DNA of 16,413 nucleotides, taken from Actinomycetes bacterium (GTDB taxonomy: Bacteria > Actinomycetota > CADDZG01 > JAHWKV01). Of this stretch, positions 1-7,540 are shown in pieces; within the stretch, counting starts at the first letter, position 1, and every line of letters begins with the position of its first letter. Location: the NCBI GenBank assembly GCA_029263035.1, contig JAJCYF010000242.1:1-16413 (forward strand), written 5' to 3'. The translations under genes were made by a program, and so were the position numbers. The notes under the pieces are model-generated. The model was not told the DNA's origin and searched no databases. It saw nothing but the letters and a program-made list of their open reading frames with translations.

Positions 1-215
1 TGAACAACGTCGACTACTACCTTTCCGGATACGACGGTCCAGACCAGGATGCGAAAAAGCAGCGCTTCAGCGATGTTTACGCGGAATGCGCCGGCAGTTA
101 TTTCGAAGCCCTCGAAGCTGAGCTGGCTCCCGAACGAGACAAAATGGTAGAGCGTCACCGGGAGCTATTGGAGCGGTACGCCGCTGAGCTATCTGCAGCC
201 GGATACGTGCCCTGA
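1..215 (+). CDS. C-terminal end of an unrecognised protein (partial)
   Basis: The window opens inside this gene. The frame starting at base 3 stays open for 70 codons and ends in TGA at 213-215. The visible tail is strongly charged and probably helical, with runs such as ALEAELAPERDK and ERHRELLERYAAEL, so a coiled-coil or helical C-terminus is likely. I do not recognise a family. The next gene, an efflux adaptor, seems to begin right at its stop codon, so the two are probably co-transcribed. It might be a regulator or accessory protein of the ABC system, but nothing in the visible part shows this. Confidence 0.6.
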   Translation, partial: NNVDYYLSGYDGPDQDAKKQRFSDVYAECAGSYFEALEAELAPERDKMVERHRELLERYAAELSAAGYVP

Positions 216-1327
216 AACAACCGACCTGGCGCCGCCAGCTCGGCTCGTTCGGGTCGGTTGTCGCTGCTCTTGCAATCGGTTGCGTCCTGGGGCTGACCAT
301 AGCCTCGCTGGTGGGGACTTCGCCGAGAGACGCTGCCCGCAGCCGCGCGGTGCCGGAGCTTCCGGAGCCCACCGGTTCGGTCAAAAGTCAACAGCTCAAG
401 GAGGTGGTCAACGCCTCGTGCCAGCCTGAGCAGGGCCCGGTCGGCGTTGCTTCACCTGATCCGGTGGGAGATGGACCACTGGTGGTGACCCGGATAGGCC
501 TTAAGTCGGGTGAAACGATTAAGACCGGGATGCTCGTAGGCGAAGTTTCCGGGCATCCTAGGGTGGCGGTTGTCACTCCGGTTCCGTTCTACCGGGACCT
601 TGGCCCGGGAGACAGCGGTGAAGATGTTCTGCTACTGGAGACCGCACTGAGTGCAGCAGGCCTGATGAATAGCCCTGACGCGACCTTTGACAGGAGTACG
701 TCCGGTGCCATGGTCCGTCTGTACCGGGAGGCCGGAGCGCGTCTTGAGCAATTGGCACTTCCGGCAAATAGGTTCAACCTAACCGTCATCCAGAGCGTTG
801 TTCCCGAATCGGTGGTTGCGCAGGTTCTGGTCTCGGTGGGTCAGGTACTTCAGCCCGGCGACACCTTGGTCACTATTGGTGGACCAGACCAGGCGTTTGT
901 TTGCCCTGTTGCCCCGGGTCTGAATGCGAGCGCAGGTATGGAGGTGGAACTGGTTGCAAACGGTACTTCCGCGCCGGCCACGGTTCGCTCACTTGGACAG
1001 GCCGATCCCCAGTCCGGTTTGCAGTCCCTGGTTGTGATCCCTAACGATCGACTTTCGGGGTTAGGGGGACCGGTGGAGCTGCGAATTGTTGTGAGCGAGA
1101 CCGACGGAGCGGTTCTCACGGTGCCCGCTGCTGCGTTGTTTGCCGGCCCATCTGGTGGTTTCACCGTCCGCAAGGTGGTCTCTGGTGCTCCTGAATCCAT
1201 CCCGGTTGAAGTGGGGATTGCGTCCGGAGGTTACGTGGAGGTCCGGTCCGACAATCTGGAGCACCAGGACGAAGTGCAGATAAACAAGCCGGCAGATCCG
1301 GCTCTTCCAGCCGGTGGTGGTCCGTGA
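212..1327 (+). CDS. HlyD/MacA-like efflux adaptor with peptidoglycan-binding domain
   Basis: Probably the membrane-anchored adaptor of an ABC export system, linking the permease to the cell wall or outside. A basic N-terminus (KQPTWRRQ) is followed by a hydrophobic segment at about residues 14-34, counting from CTG 212. A split lipoyl/barrel-like region follows, interrupted at about 129-175 by a peptidoglycan-binding type 1 repeat (RDLGPGDSGEDVLLLETAL, then FDRSTSGAMVRLYREAG). A HlyD-type C-terminal beta region includes VLTVPAAALFAG. Peptidoglycan-binding adaptors of this kind are common beside actinobacterial ABC permeases. The start is uncertain: the frame opens after a stop at 185-187 and has no ATG, GTG or TTG before GTG 311, but starting there would remove the membrane helix. 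CTG 212, overlapping the upstream stop as CTGA, is the most economical choice. The 3' end overlaps the ATPase gene by 4 nt. Confidence 0.82.
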   Translation: MKQPTWRRQLGSFGSVVAALAIGCVLGLTIASLVGTSPRDAARSRAVPELPEPTGSVKSQQLKEVVNASCQPEQGPVGVASPDPVGDGPLVVTRIGLKSGETIKTGMLVGEVSGHPRVAVVTPVPFYRDLGPGDSGEDVLLLETALSAAGLMNSPDATFDRSTSGAMVRLYREAGARLEQLALPANRFNLTVIQSVVPESVVAQVLVSVGQVLQPGDTLVTIGGPDQAFVCPVAPGLNASAGMEVELVANGTSAPATVRSLGQADPQSGLQSLVVIPNDRLSGLGGPVELRIVVSETDGAVLTVPAAALFAGPSGGFTVRKVVSGAPESIPVEVGIASGGYVEVRSDNLEHQDEVQINKPADPALPAGGGP

Positions 1328-2001
1328 GCCAAAGTGCCGTTCTGGCAGAGCTGGTCGATGTTGAACTTGAGGTCCACCGACCCGTCTACACCAGGATCCT
1401 CCACCCCCTTACCCTCAGGGTCGGCCGGTCTACGTCCTTGGCCGTGGTGGGTCCGTCCGGAGCCGGCAAGACAACTCTCGCTGCCATCCTGGGCGCCCTG
1501 CAACCTCCATCTGGCGGCACCTACCACTTCGCCGGGGCAAACATCGCAGATTTGAGCCGCAAGGAGAGCGCTCGGTTCCGAAACCTCAATATCGGGTTCG
1601 TCTTCCAGAACGCCAACCTGATAGACGAACGCAGTGCCTGGCGCAACGTCGCGATTGCTTTGACCGATCCCACGCTTGAGCGGCGAGCGGTCGAGCAAAG
1701 GTGCCGTGAGGCCCTGGCTGATGTGGGACTGCAAGCTATTGCTGACCGGGAGGCAGCTCTGCTATCCGGCGGCGAAAGACAGCGGGTGGCGATTGCCCGG
1801 GCTATGGTCAAGAATCCGCTGATGGTGATTGCCGACGAACCCACCGGCGCCCTCGATCAAACAACCGGGCGGGATGTTCTGGCGCTTCTCTACGGCGTGA
1901 CCGCACGAGGCGCCACGCTGGTTATCGTCAGCCACGATCCTTATGCTGCATCTCTGGCGGCGAGCAGTGTGAGCCTCGTTGATGGGCGGATTGCTGAATA
2001 G
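1324..2001 (+). CDS. ABC transporter ATP-binding protein (MacB/LolD type)
   Basis: Cytoplasmic ATPase that powers the neighbouring FtsX-like permease. At 225 residues it has the normal length for a LolD/MacB-type nucleotide-binding protein. All motifs are present: Walker A GPSGAGKT (43-50), Q-loop glutamine at 95 in FVFQNANLI, signature LSGGERQRVAIARA (147-160), Walker B LMVIADEP with catalytic Glu172, D-loop after GALD, and switch His204 in IVSHD. The GTG start overlaps the adaptor stop as GTGA, and the 3' end overlaps the permease gene, so the three are translated as a unit. The substrate cannot be told from the ATPase; candidates in this family include peptides, lipids, lipoproteins and antimicrobials. 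Confidence 0.93.
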   Translation: MSQSAVLAELVDVELEVHRPVYTRILHPLTLRVGRSTSLAVVGPSGAGKTTLAAILGALQPPSGGTYHFAGANIADLSRKESARFRNLNIGFVFQNANLIDERSAWRNVAIALTDPTLERRAVEQRCREALADVGLQAIADREAALLSGGERQRVAIARAMVKNPLMVIADEPTGALDQTTGRDVLALLYGVTARGATLVIVSHDPYAASLAASSVSLVDGRIAE

Positions 2002-3178
2002 CAAACGGGTGCGAGGCTGGCGTACCATGGCGAACGCTACGGCGGATGCTTACCTGTCTATGACAAGCCGGCCGGTGCGAACGGTAGCGATGATTGCCGG
2101 AATTCTGCTGGCCGTGGCCAGCACCAGCGCCGCTGTGCTCATCGCCGATACCCAACAGGCGCAGATCGATCTGCGTTTTGATGCCCAGCGCTCCGGCCAC
2201 GTGATGATCCAGGCACGGGCTCCCCAGCCCCAGGGCTTTACGCCGGAGGCGGTCCGGCAAATCGAAGGCCTGAGCGTCGCAAGCGAAGCCGGCGAGCTAT
2301 CTATCTGGCGAGAGTCGGTGCCGGTAGCTAGCAGTCCCTTTACCTCTGCCCAAAGCGTCCCTCTTGTGGTTGCTTCGGCTTCAGGATTGGAAGCGTCGGG
2401 TACGTCCCCGGTGGCTGGCGCCCGGCTCGACACTATTGACCTGATGCCCGCGCCCAATGCAGTGGTCTGGATCGGTGCGACCCTGGCCCGGCGGCTGGGC
2501 ATCCGTGACCGCCTTCAGTCGGTTTGGATTCATGGGCGCAGTTTTACCGTAGCCGGTTGGCTCCAAAACGACAGCGGCTTTGAGTACATCAACAACTCGG
2601 TAGTGATGTCGTCAGCTACGGGCCGCCAGCACTACGGCAACGGAGACCTGGTGCGCCTTCTGGTCAAGGTCAGGCCGGGTTCGGCTTCCGCGGTGGGCGA
2701 GTTCGCGATGTCCACCCTTGATCCGACGGGTCAGCAAATGCTTGCAGATGTTACTCCCCCTGACGGCGAGGTCTTGCGAGCAAATGTCGCAGCCGACGTA
2801 CGCCGGGTCGGAATTGGACTCGGCATGTTCGTGGGATTGGTGGGCATGGTGGCCGTGGCGAACACTCTGAGCATGGCCGTTCAGCAGCGAACGCGGGAAC
2901 TCGGGCTGAGAAGCGCCATGGGATTCAGCCGCGCTCGCATCGGTTCGTTGATCCTGCTGGAGTCCGCGATGGCGGGGTTGGTAGCAGCACTCATGGGAGC
3001 AGCACTGGCCCACCTCGGCGCCTACCTCTGGTCTGCCTCCCAAGGCTGGGAAATCATCATCAATCCTTTGCTGGCGCCCACTGTTGTTGCTGCCGGAACC
3101 TTTTTCAGCGTCTTAGGAGGGATAGTCCCCGCCTACCGGGCTGCATCCGTCTCTCCTCTGACTGCCATGCGGAGTTGA
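1982..3178 (+). CDS. FtsX-like (MacB-type) ABC transporter permease
   Basis: Membrane partner of the upstream ATPase. It has the MacB/FtsX layout: one helix near the N-terminus (about residues 33-55), a large extracytoplasmic domain of roughly 210 residues, then three C-terminal helices (about 274-296, 322-346 and 360-382). The stretch after the second helix, QQRTRELGLRSAMGFSRARI, is the conserved FtsX-family cytoplasmic loop, and the protein ends with the usual PAYRAASVSPLTAMRS. ATG 1982 is preferred; a TTG directly before it (1979) and ATG 2027 are alternatives. The start lies inside the ATPase gene (20-nt overlap). Separate ATPase and permease chains plus an adaptor make this a split MacAB arrangement. 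The next gene is convergent and begins 23 bp downstream, with no convincing terminator hairpin seen between them. Confidence 0.9.
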   Translation: MGGLLNSKRVRGWRTMANATADAYLSMTSRPVRTVAMIAGILLAVASTSAAVLIADTQQAQIDLRFDAQRSGHVMIQARAPQPQGFTPEAVRQIEGLSVASEAGELSIWRESVPVASSPFTSAQSVPLVVASASGLEASGTSPVAGARLDTIDLMPAPNAVVWIGATLARRLGIRDRLQSVWIHGRSFTVAGWLQNDSGFEYINNSVVMSSATGRQHYGNGDLVRLLVKVRPGSASAVGEFAMSTLDPTGQQMLADVTPPDGEVLRANVAADVRRVGIGLGMFVGLVGMVAVANTLSMAVQQRTRELGLRSAMGFSRARIGSLILLESAMAGLVAALMGAALAHLGAYLWSASQGWEIIINPLLAPTVVAAGTFFSVLGGIVPAYRAASVSPLTAMRS

Positions 3179-3201
3179 CTACGACGGCCCACACAGCCCT
3201 A

Positions 3202-3807
3202 CTAAACGACAGCCGAGCCCACCGGAAGGTACTCGCTCCCCACGAACTCGTCGTCCTCGAAGGCCAGGGTGGTGATCGAGGCGCGCTGGCAGGGGACCTT
3301 CGCCCGCCACGGTGGTCTGGGGTTCTTCTCGAACATCAGGCGGGCGACCAGGACCGGCGTTTGGTGGGAGACGGCTACCACCTCGCCGCCGGCGTGCTCG
3401 GAGCGCATCTGCGCGACCGCCTGAGCCATCCGGGCCCGGATGCTCACGTAGGGCTCGCCCCAGGAGGGGCGCATCGGGTTGATGAAGTACCTGACGTTGG
3501 TGGGGTTCCTGAACAGCCGGCGGTCTCCGGGCAGGCCCTGAAGCAGGGCCTCCGACTCGATGATGTCTTCGTTGATCTGCACCTCGAGTCCGTGGGGGTC
3601 CGCAATCGCGGTGGCGGTTTGTATCGCCCGGGTCAGCGGGCTGGCGTAGACCGCGGCCAGCGGGGTCCCGGCGAAGTGATCGGCCAGGGCGGCGATCTGG
3701 CGCAGCCCCCGCTCGGACAGGACCCAGCCCTCCAGCCGGCCGTACCAGATGTTGTCCGGGTTCTCGACCTCGGCGTGGCGAACCAGATGGATCAGGGTTT
3801 TGGTCAA
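3202..3807 (-). CDS. Histidine phosphatase family protein (phosphoglycerate mutase-like)
   Basis: Predicted cytoplasmic phosphatase using a phospho-histidine intermediate. From TTG 3807 the protein is 201 residues and starts MTKTLIHLVRHAEV, with the catalytic RHA motif at residues 10-12. Arg60 in ASPLTRAIQTA, an acidic residue in IIESE (84 or 86) and His148 in VVAVSHQT complete the branch-1 histidine phosphatase active site. A longer form from TTG 3849 is open, but it adds a tail not expected of the family. Neither start has a strong ribosome site; a GGGAA lies a little upstream of 3807. The substrate is unknown: these enzymes act on sugar phosphates, nucleotides, alpha-ribazole phosphate and others. 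It is divergent from the dehydrogenase gene and convergent with the ABC operon. Confidence 0.85.
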   Translation of the reverse strand: MTKTLIHLVRHAEVENPDNIWYGRLEGWVLSERGLRQIAALADHFAGTPLAAVYASPLTRAIQTATAIADPHGLEVQINEDIIESEALLQGLPGDRRLFRNPTNVRYFINPMRPSWGEPYVSIRARMAQAVAQMRSEHAGGEVVAVSHQTPVLVARLMFEKNPRPPWRAKVPCQRASITTLAFEDDEFVGSEYLPVGSAVV

Positions 3808-3868
3808 TGTTTTTTCCCGGGCCGGTGTGAATGAAAGGCGGTACCGCAATATAGCGTGCGGTAGCGGG

Positions 3869-3874
3869 TAGCCT
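3869..3874 (+). promoter_or_regulatory. Possible -10 element of a leaderless promoter for the dehydrogenase gene
   Basis: TAGCCT ends exactly 6 nt before ATG 3881, which would place the transcript start at or next to the start codon. No good -35 hexamer is seen 17-18 bp upstream, and there is no Shine-Dalgarno sequence before the ATG, which fits leaderless expression. The evidence is a short motif plus spacing only. Confidence 0.25.
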
Positions 3875-3880
3875 CACCCC

Positions 3881-4687
3881 ATGAATTGGGAAGGCTTGAC
3901 CTGTGTTGTGACCGGCGCCTCCGCGGGGATCGGGCGGGCAACTGCGGAGGCTTTCGCAAAGAAGGGTGCCACCGTCATCGCGGTGGCCCGCCGGGAGGAC
4001 AGGCTCGCGGACCTGGTGGACCGGCTAGGCGGTGCACCGCACTCCTATTTTGTGTGCGACCTGTCGGATAAGGAGCAGATCCGGGCGATGGCCGAGGTTA
4101 TCGCCGGCCGCACCCCGAAGGTGGACATCCTGGTGAACAACGCCGGCATCCCGGGGCCTGGGCTGGTCACCGAGTGCAGCTTCGACGACGTAGAGGCCTT
4201 CTTCCGGGTGAACCTGCTGGCGCCGATCTGGTGTATCCAGGCGCTTTTCCCGCTCTTCGCCCACGCGGTGCGGGACGGCCGCACGCCGGCGATAGTCAAC
4301 GTCGCCTCCATGGCCGGCCGGATCCCCATTCCGGCGTCCGCTCCCTACACCGCTTCGAAGTACGCCATGGTGGGCTTCAGCGAGTCACTGTGGGGCGAGA
4401 TGCACGACAAGGGCATCCAGGTGATGGCGGTCTGCCCGGGTTTCGTGGACACCGAGGGCTTCCCGATGGACGTCCTGCTGAAGGACCCGCTGCTGCGGTG
4501 GACGGTCATGAAGCCGCCCCGGGTCGCCGATGCTATCTGCCGCGGGATTGAGTCCGGCAGCACCGAGGTGCGGGTTCAGGGCTGGTGGAGCATCTTCTAC
4601 TACCTGACAATCGTCATGGGGCCCCTGCGCCGCCGGGTGTCCCAGAAGGTCTGGCACGCGAAGGGATCGGGCAAGATCCAGATTTAG
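3881..4687 (+). CDS. SDR family NAD(P)-dependent oxidoreductase
   Basis: Classical short-chain dehydrogenase/reductase of 268 residues. The cofactor motif TGASAGIG is at residues 11-18, NNAG at 86-89, and the catalytic set is Asn111, Ser143 (in VNVASMAG), Tyr156 and Lys160 (YTASK). CPGFVDT at 185-191 is the usual loop after beta-strand 6. ARRE after beta-strand 2 suggests an NADP preference, but this is inferred. The C-terminus (about 233-260) has a hydrophobic stretch, WWSIFYYLTIVMG, followed by basic residues, as in SDRs that associate with membranes and act on lipid or steroid-like substrates. It starts at ATG 3881 with no ribosome site. Its TAG stop directly abuts the TAA of the convergent metallophosphoesterase gene. 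Confidence 0.93.
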   Translation: MNWEGLTCVVTGASAGIGRATAEAFAKKGATVIAVARREDRLADLVDRLGGAPHSYFVCDLSDKEQIRAMAEVIAGRTPKVDILVNNAGIPGPGLVTECSFDDVEAFFRVNLLAPIWCIQALFPLFAHAVRDGRTPAIVNVASMAGRIPIPASAPYTASKYAMVGFSESLWGEMHDKGIQVMAVCPGFVDTEGFPMDVLLKDPLLRWTVMKPPRVADAICRGIESGSTEVRVQGWWSIFYYLTIVMGPLRRRVSQKVWHAKGSGKIQI

Positions 4688-5980
4688 TTAGTCGCTCTCG
4701 TTGAGCGAGACGAACGAGCGGGCCTCTTCCGGGCCGGTGGCGTAGCGGCGGAACAGGTAGTCCCGGTGGCTCATCGGGTCCAGGCCGGCGTCGTAGTCGA
4801 TGGGCTTGAGATTGAGCGACCACCCCCGGTCGGTCACCTCCACCATGGTGTAGCCGAACGGCCAGTCGCTGGCCGACGCGAGCTCGAAGACCGGGACGTC
4901 CTCCAGGTAGTTCAGGTGGCAGCGATGGGAGTGGCCGGCGAAGATCGCCTTCGCATCGACCCTGACCGCCAGCTCCGCCAGGTGGGCGGTGCTCGCCTGG
5001 TCCAGCCCGAAGACCAGCGGGGGAACCCCGAGGAAGGGGAAGGGCGGGTGATGCAGGACGATGAAGGTGGGTCCGGCGGGCTGAAGCGTCCGCAGCCACT
5101 TCACGGTCTCGTTCGAGAAGGTGCCGCCGGGGACGGTCTGGGGAGGGGCGTCCTTGAACTCCCCCTGCATCATGTCGAACGGCGGAAAGGGTGAGCGGCG
5201 GGGGTCGGCCGAGTTGATGAGGATGACCCTCACGCCGTTGTGCGTTCGCTCACCGTAGGGTTTGCCGTCGAACGCGGCCTGGAACCGCTCCATGCCGAGC
5301 GAGACGTCGCCCTCGCCGGCCCAAAGGTCGTGGTTGCCGAGGGTCACCATCACATCGAGCTTGGCCTGGTCGAAGATCTTGCGGGCCAGGTGGAAATGTT
5401 CGGTCTCACCGTTGCGGGTCAGGTCGCCGTTGGCCACCACGAAGTCCGCCCCGCCGGCGGCCATGTGCTCCAGGGCGGTGACCAGGGACTCGTTGGTTTC
5501 GGTCAGCCCCACGTGGGGGTCGCCCAGGATGCCGAAGCGGGCCAGCACCTCGCCGGGCGCCCTGCGCTCCTCGGCCGCCGGCCACTCGGCCGGGGGAGGG
5601 GGAAGAAGCCTGCCCGACATCAGCGCCATGTTGACCTCGTCCAGCTCGGTCTGCCCGAACTCGACCAGCTTGTCGTGGTCGGCATCGTTCAACAGGAGCC
5701 CGGTGTGAGCGTCGATGTAGGCGCCCAGCCGCTGCAGGAAGATCATCCCCAGAGCCCCCATCTGCTCGTCGTCTCCGGCCACCTGACCCAGGAACTCGGA
5801 GTGGCGGGTGGCGTAGTTGGGGACGATGCGCACGCCCTCGTTGTGGCAGGCGGCGGCGAGGAGCCGGGCGCGGGCGGCAGTCTGCACCGCGGCCTCATCC
5901 TGTCCCCGGCTGGCCATGACCGCCGACCGGGCGGCCTCCACTACCCAGCACGACAGCAGCAGGTCCGAAAGCTGGCTCAT
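4688..5980 (-). CDS. Calcineurin-like metallophosphoesterase with extra N-terminal helical domain
   Basis: Two-metal phosphoesterase, last gene of the minus-strand operon. The five motifs lie in the C-terminal two-thirds of the 430-residue protein: GDPHVG (Asp154, His156), GDLTRNG (Asp186), GNHD (Asn216, His217, Asp218), LHHPP (His310, His311) and GHSHR (His350, His352). The substrate could be a phosphodiester, phosphomonoester, nucleotide or phospholipid headgroup; the sequence does not decide. Residues 1-145 are an alpha-helical region I do not recognise, joined by a proline-rich linker (RLLPPPPAEWP). There is no signal peptide. The start at ATG 5980 lies 45 bp after the patatin stop and has only a weak GAAAG upstream. 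Confidence 0.9.
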   Translation of the reverse strand: MSQLSDLLLSCWVVEAARSAVMASRGQDEAAVQTAARARLLAAACHNEGVRIVPNYATRHSEFLGQVAGDDEQMGALGMIFLQRLGAYIDAHTGLLLNDADHDKLVEFGQTELDEVNMALMSGRLLPPPPAEWPAAEERRAPGEVLARFGILGDPHVGLTETNESLVTALEHMAAGGADFVVANGDLTRNGETEHFHLARKIFDQAKLDVMVTLGNHDLWAGEGDVSLGMERFQAAFDGKPYGERTHNGVRVILINSADPRRSPFPPFDMMQGEFKDAPPQTVPGGTFSNETVKWLRTLQPAGPTFIVLHHPPFPFLGVPPLVFGLDQASTAHLAELAVRVDAKAIFAGHSHRCHLNYLEDVPVFELASASDWPFGYTMVEVTDRGWSLNLKPIDYDAGLDPMSHRDYLFRRYATGPEEARSFVSLNESD

Positions 5981-6025
5981 CTTTCGACGGTACCAGCCCG
6001 CCGGATCAACCGCATCCGGGTGGCT

Positions 6026-7540
6026 TCAGCCCGGCCCGTACTGCTTCCACAACGAGCCCAGGAAGAACCGGCCGAAGCGGGCGATGAGCTTTGCCTGGTC
6101 GGTCGCCGCCCCGGCGAAGGTGGCCCGCACGGTAGGCAGCATCTTGAGGAACTGCCCCATGTCCAGCCGGAGGATCCCGGTACCGGCCACCGGGCCGTCG
6201 CGGGACGAGCCCTCGTGGAGCGTGGCGTAGAGGGTGGTGGTGTCCTCCCACAGGTCGAAGCCGGGGTCGTTGCGGACGTGCTTCTGGCCCGTCAGGTAGT
6301 AGTCCCGCCCTTCGTGCTCGAATCCGGCCTCGTACACCATCAGCTTGACCCGGGAGTCCTCCCCCGGGGAGAACAGGTTGAAGACCCCGGTCCGGGCCGG
6401 GACGTAACCCCCGAAGGGGGCGTACTCGATATGCCCGGCCAGCGTCGCGGTGTCGTCCGGGTCGGCCAGAAACCGCTCCAGGTCGTGGATCTCCACCGCG
6501 GCGTGCAGGGACATCGGGGGCCCTTCCCCGGCCCGTCCGGGGTCGGTCTCCCCCAGCACGAACGGTCCGCTCATGGTCTCCCGGAATGCGATGCCGGGCA
6601 GCGGGATCTTCATCCGGGTGGCCCCGGGGCCGGGCGGCACGCCGTCGGGCACCCGGCCGGCCAGGTAACGTTTGGCGTCCCGGTAGCCCATCGCCACCAG
6701 GGTTTTACCGTCGATCCGTCCCAGGAAGTAGTCCGGGTCCAGCGGGAGCGGGAACTCGGGACGGATCACGTGGAGCCGTATCGGCGATTTCCGGCCCCCG
6801 ACCGGCTCACCGGCCAGGATCCGCTCGTTCACCTCGCCCAGCCAGCGAAGCTCCTCGTTCAGCACGCCGTTGGCGCTCATCTCGATCATGTGGACGTACT
6901 GCTCGAAGATGCCCGGCCGGTACTCGGTGTGGTTGCCGATGCACCAGATCAGCCAGATCTCCTCCGCCCCGCGCCGGATCGCCTCCGAAACGTTGGTGTC
7001 CTTGATCCACACCGAGTCGACGTACAGCGAGTCCCCGATCGGCACCGGCGGCATGATCACCGGCAGCGTGATCGAGGCCACCAGATAGTCCTCGTCGATT
7101 TGCTGGTGGGGGATGGCCTCGTTGGCCTTGGAGGTGTAATTGCAGACGTTGAAGGTGCCCTGGATACCCTCCGCCTCCCGGATGCGCTCCGGGTCGATCC
7201 CCAGGTGGGGGAAGACCTTGTCCCGGATGCCGTCGGCGTCCGCCATGGCCATCGCCGAAGGCAATTTGAGGTACTCCTTGAGGGGCAGCAAGGAGGAGAA
7301 GGCCTTGACGTCCAGGGTCCTCCACCGTTCGCAGATCTCGTCGGGCGTGAGTCCCGAGAGCAGCATGGCCAGATTCATGATTCCGCCCGAAGTCCCGTCG
7401 GCGTGGGCAAAGGTGAGCCCCTCCTCCAGCAGGGCGCGGATCACGCCGGCCTGGTAGGCGACCCTCATGCCGCCGCCGGCCAGCAGCAGGGAGCGGCGGG
7501 GGCCGTCCGACGCGCCCGCCGCTCCGTGGACCCTGGTCAT
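6026..7540 (-). CDS. Patatin-like phospholipase with an additional C-terminal domain
   Basis: Predicted lipid acyl hydrolase with a Ser-Asp dyad. The oxyanion hole is LLLAGGGMRVAYQAG (Gly22-24), the nucleophile is Ser51 in GTSGG, and the probable catalytic Asp175 lies in LYVDSVWIKD, where the usual DGG/DGA reads DSV. At 504 residues it is longer than a plain bacterial patatin. Residues from about 316 (FRETMSGPFVLGE) to 500 form a second domain rich in beta segments (LAGHIEYAPFGG, YYLTGQKHVRNDPG, WEDTTTLYATL). From memory it resembles the domain next to GMC-type cholesterol-oxidase-like proteins. ATG 7540 overlaps the stop of the upstream membrane-protein gene as ATGA, so translation is coupled. 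There is no obvious signal peptide; the membrane neighbours suggest action at the inner membrane. Confidence 0.88.
   Translation of the reverse strand: MTRVHGAAGASDGPRRSLLLAGGGMRVAYQAGVIRALLEEGLTFAHADGTSGGIMNLAMLLSGLTPDEICERWRTLDVKAFSSLLPLKEYLKLPSAMAMADADGIRDKVFPHLGIDPERIREAEGIQGTFNVCNYTSKANEAIPHQQIDEDYLVASITLPVIMPPVPIGDSLYVDSVWIKDTNVSEAIRRGAEEIWLIWCIGNHTEYRPGIFEQYVHMIEMSANGVLNEELRWLGEVNERILAGEPVGGRKSPIRLHVIRPEFPLPLDPDYFLGRIDGKTLVAMGYRDAKRYLAGRVPDGVPPGPGATRMKIPLPGIAFRETMSGPFVLGETDPGRAGEGPPMSLHAAVEIHDLERFLADPDDTATLAGHIEYAPFGGYVPARTGVFNLFSPGEDSRVKLMVYEAGFEHEGRDYYLTGQKHVRNDPGFDLWEDTTTLYATLHEGSSRDGPVAGTGILRLDMGQFLKMLPTVRATFAGAATDQAKLIARFGRFFLGSLWKQYGPG

Noticed and set aside
190..330. A programmed -1 frameshift joining the first gene to the adaptor
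   Set aside because: The frame relation is right, but no slippery heptamer lies at the overlap, and the adaptor has its own membrane anchor, so a separate start is simpler.
3175..3834. A 219-codon plus-strand frame starting at the permease stop
   Set aside because: Antisense to the histidine phosphatase, whose RHA, Arg and His motifs are complete; the translation looks non-coding.
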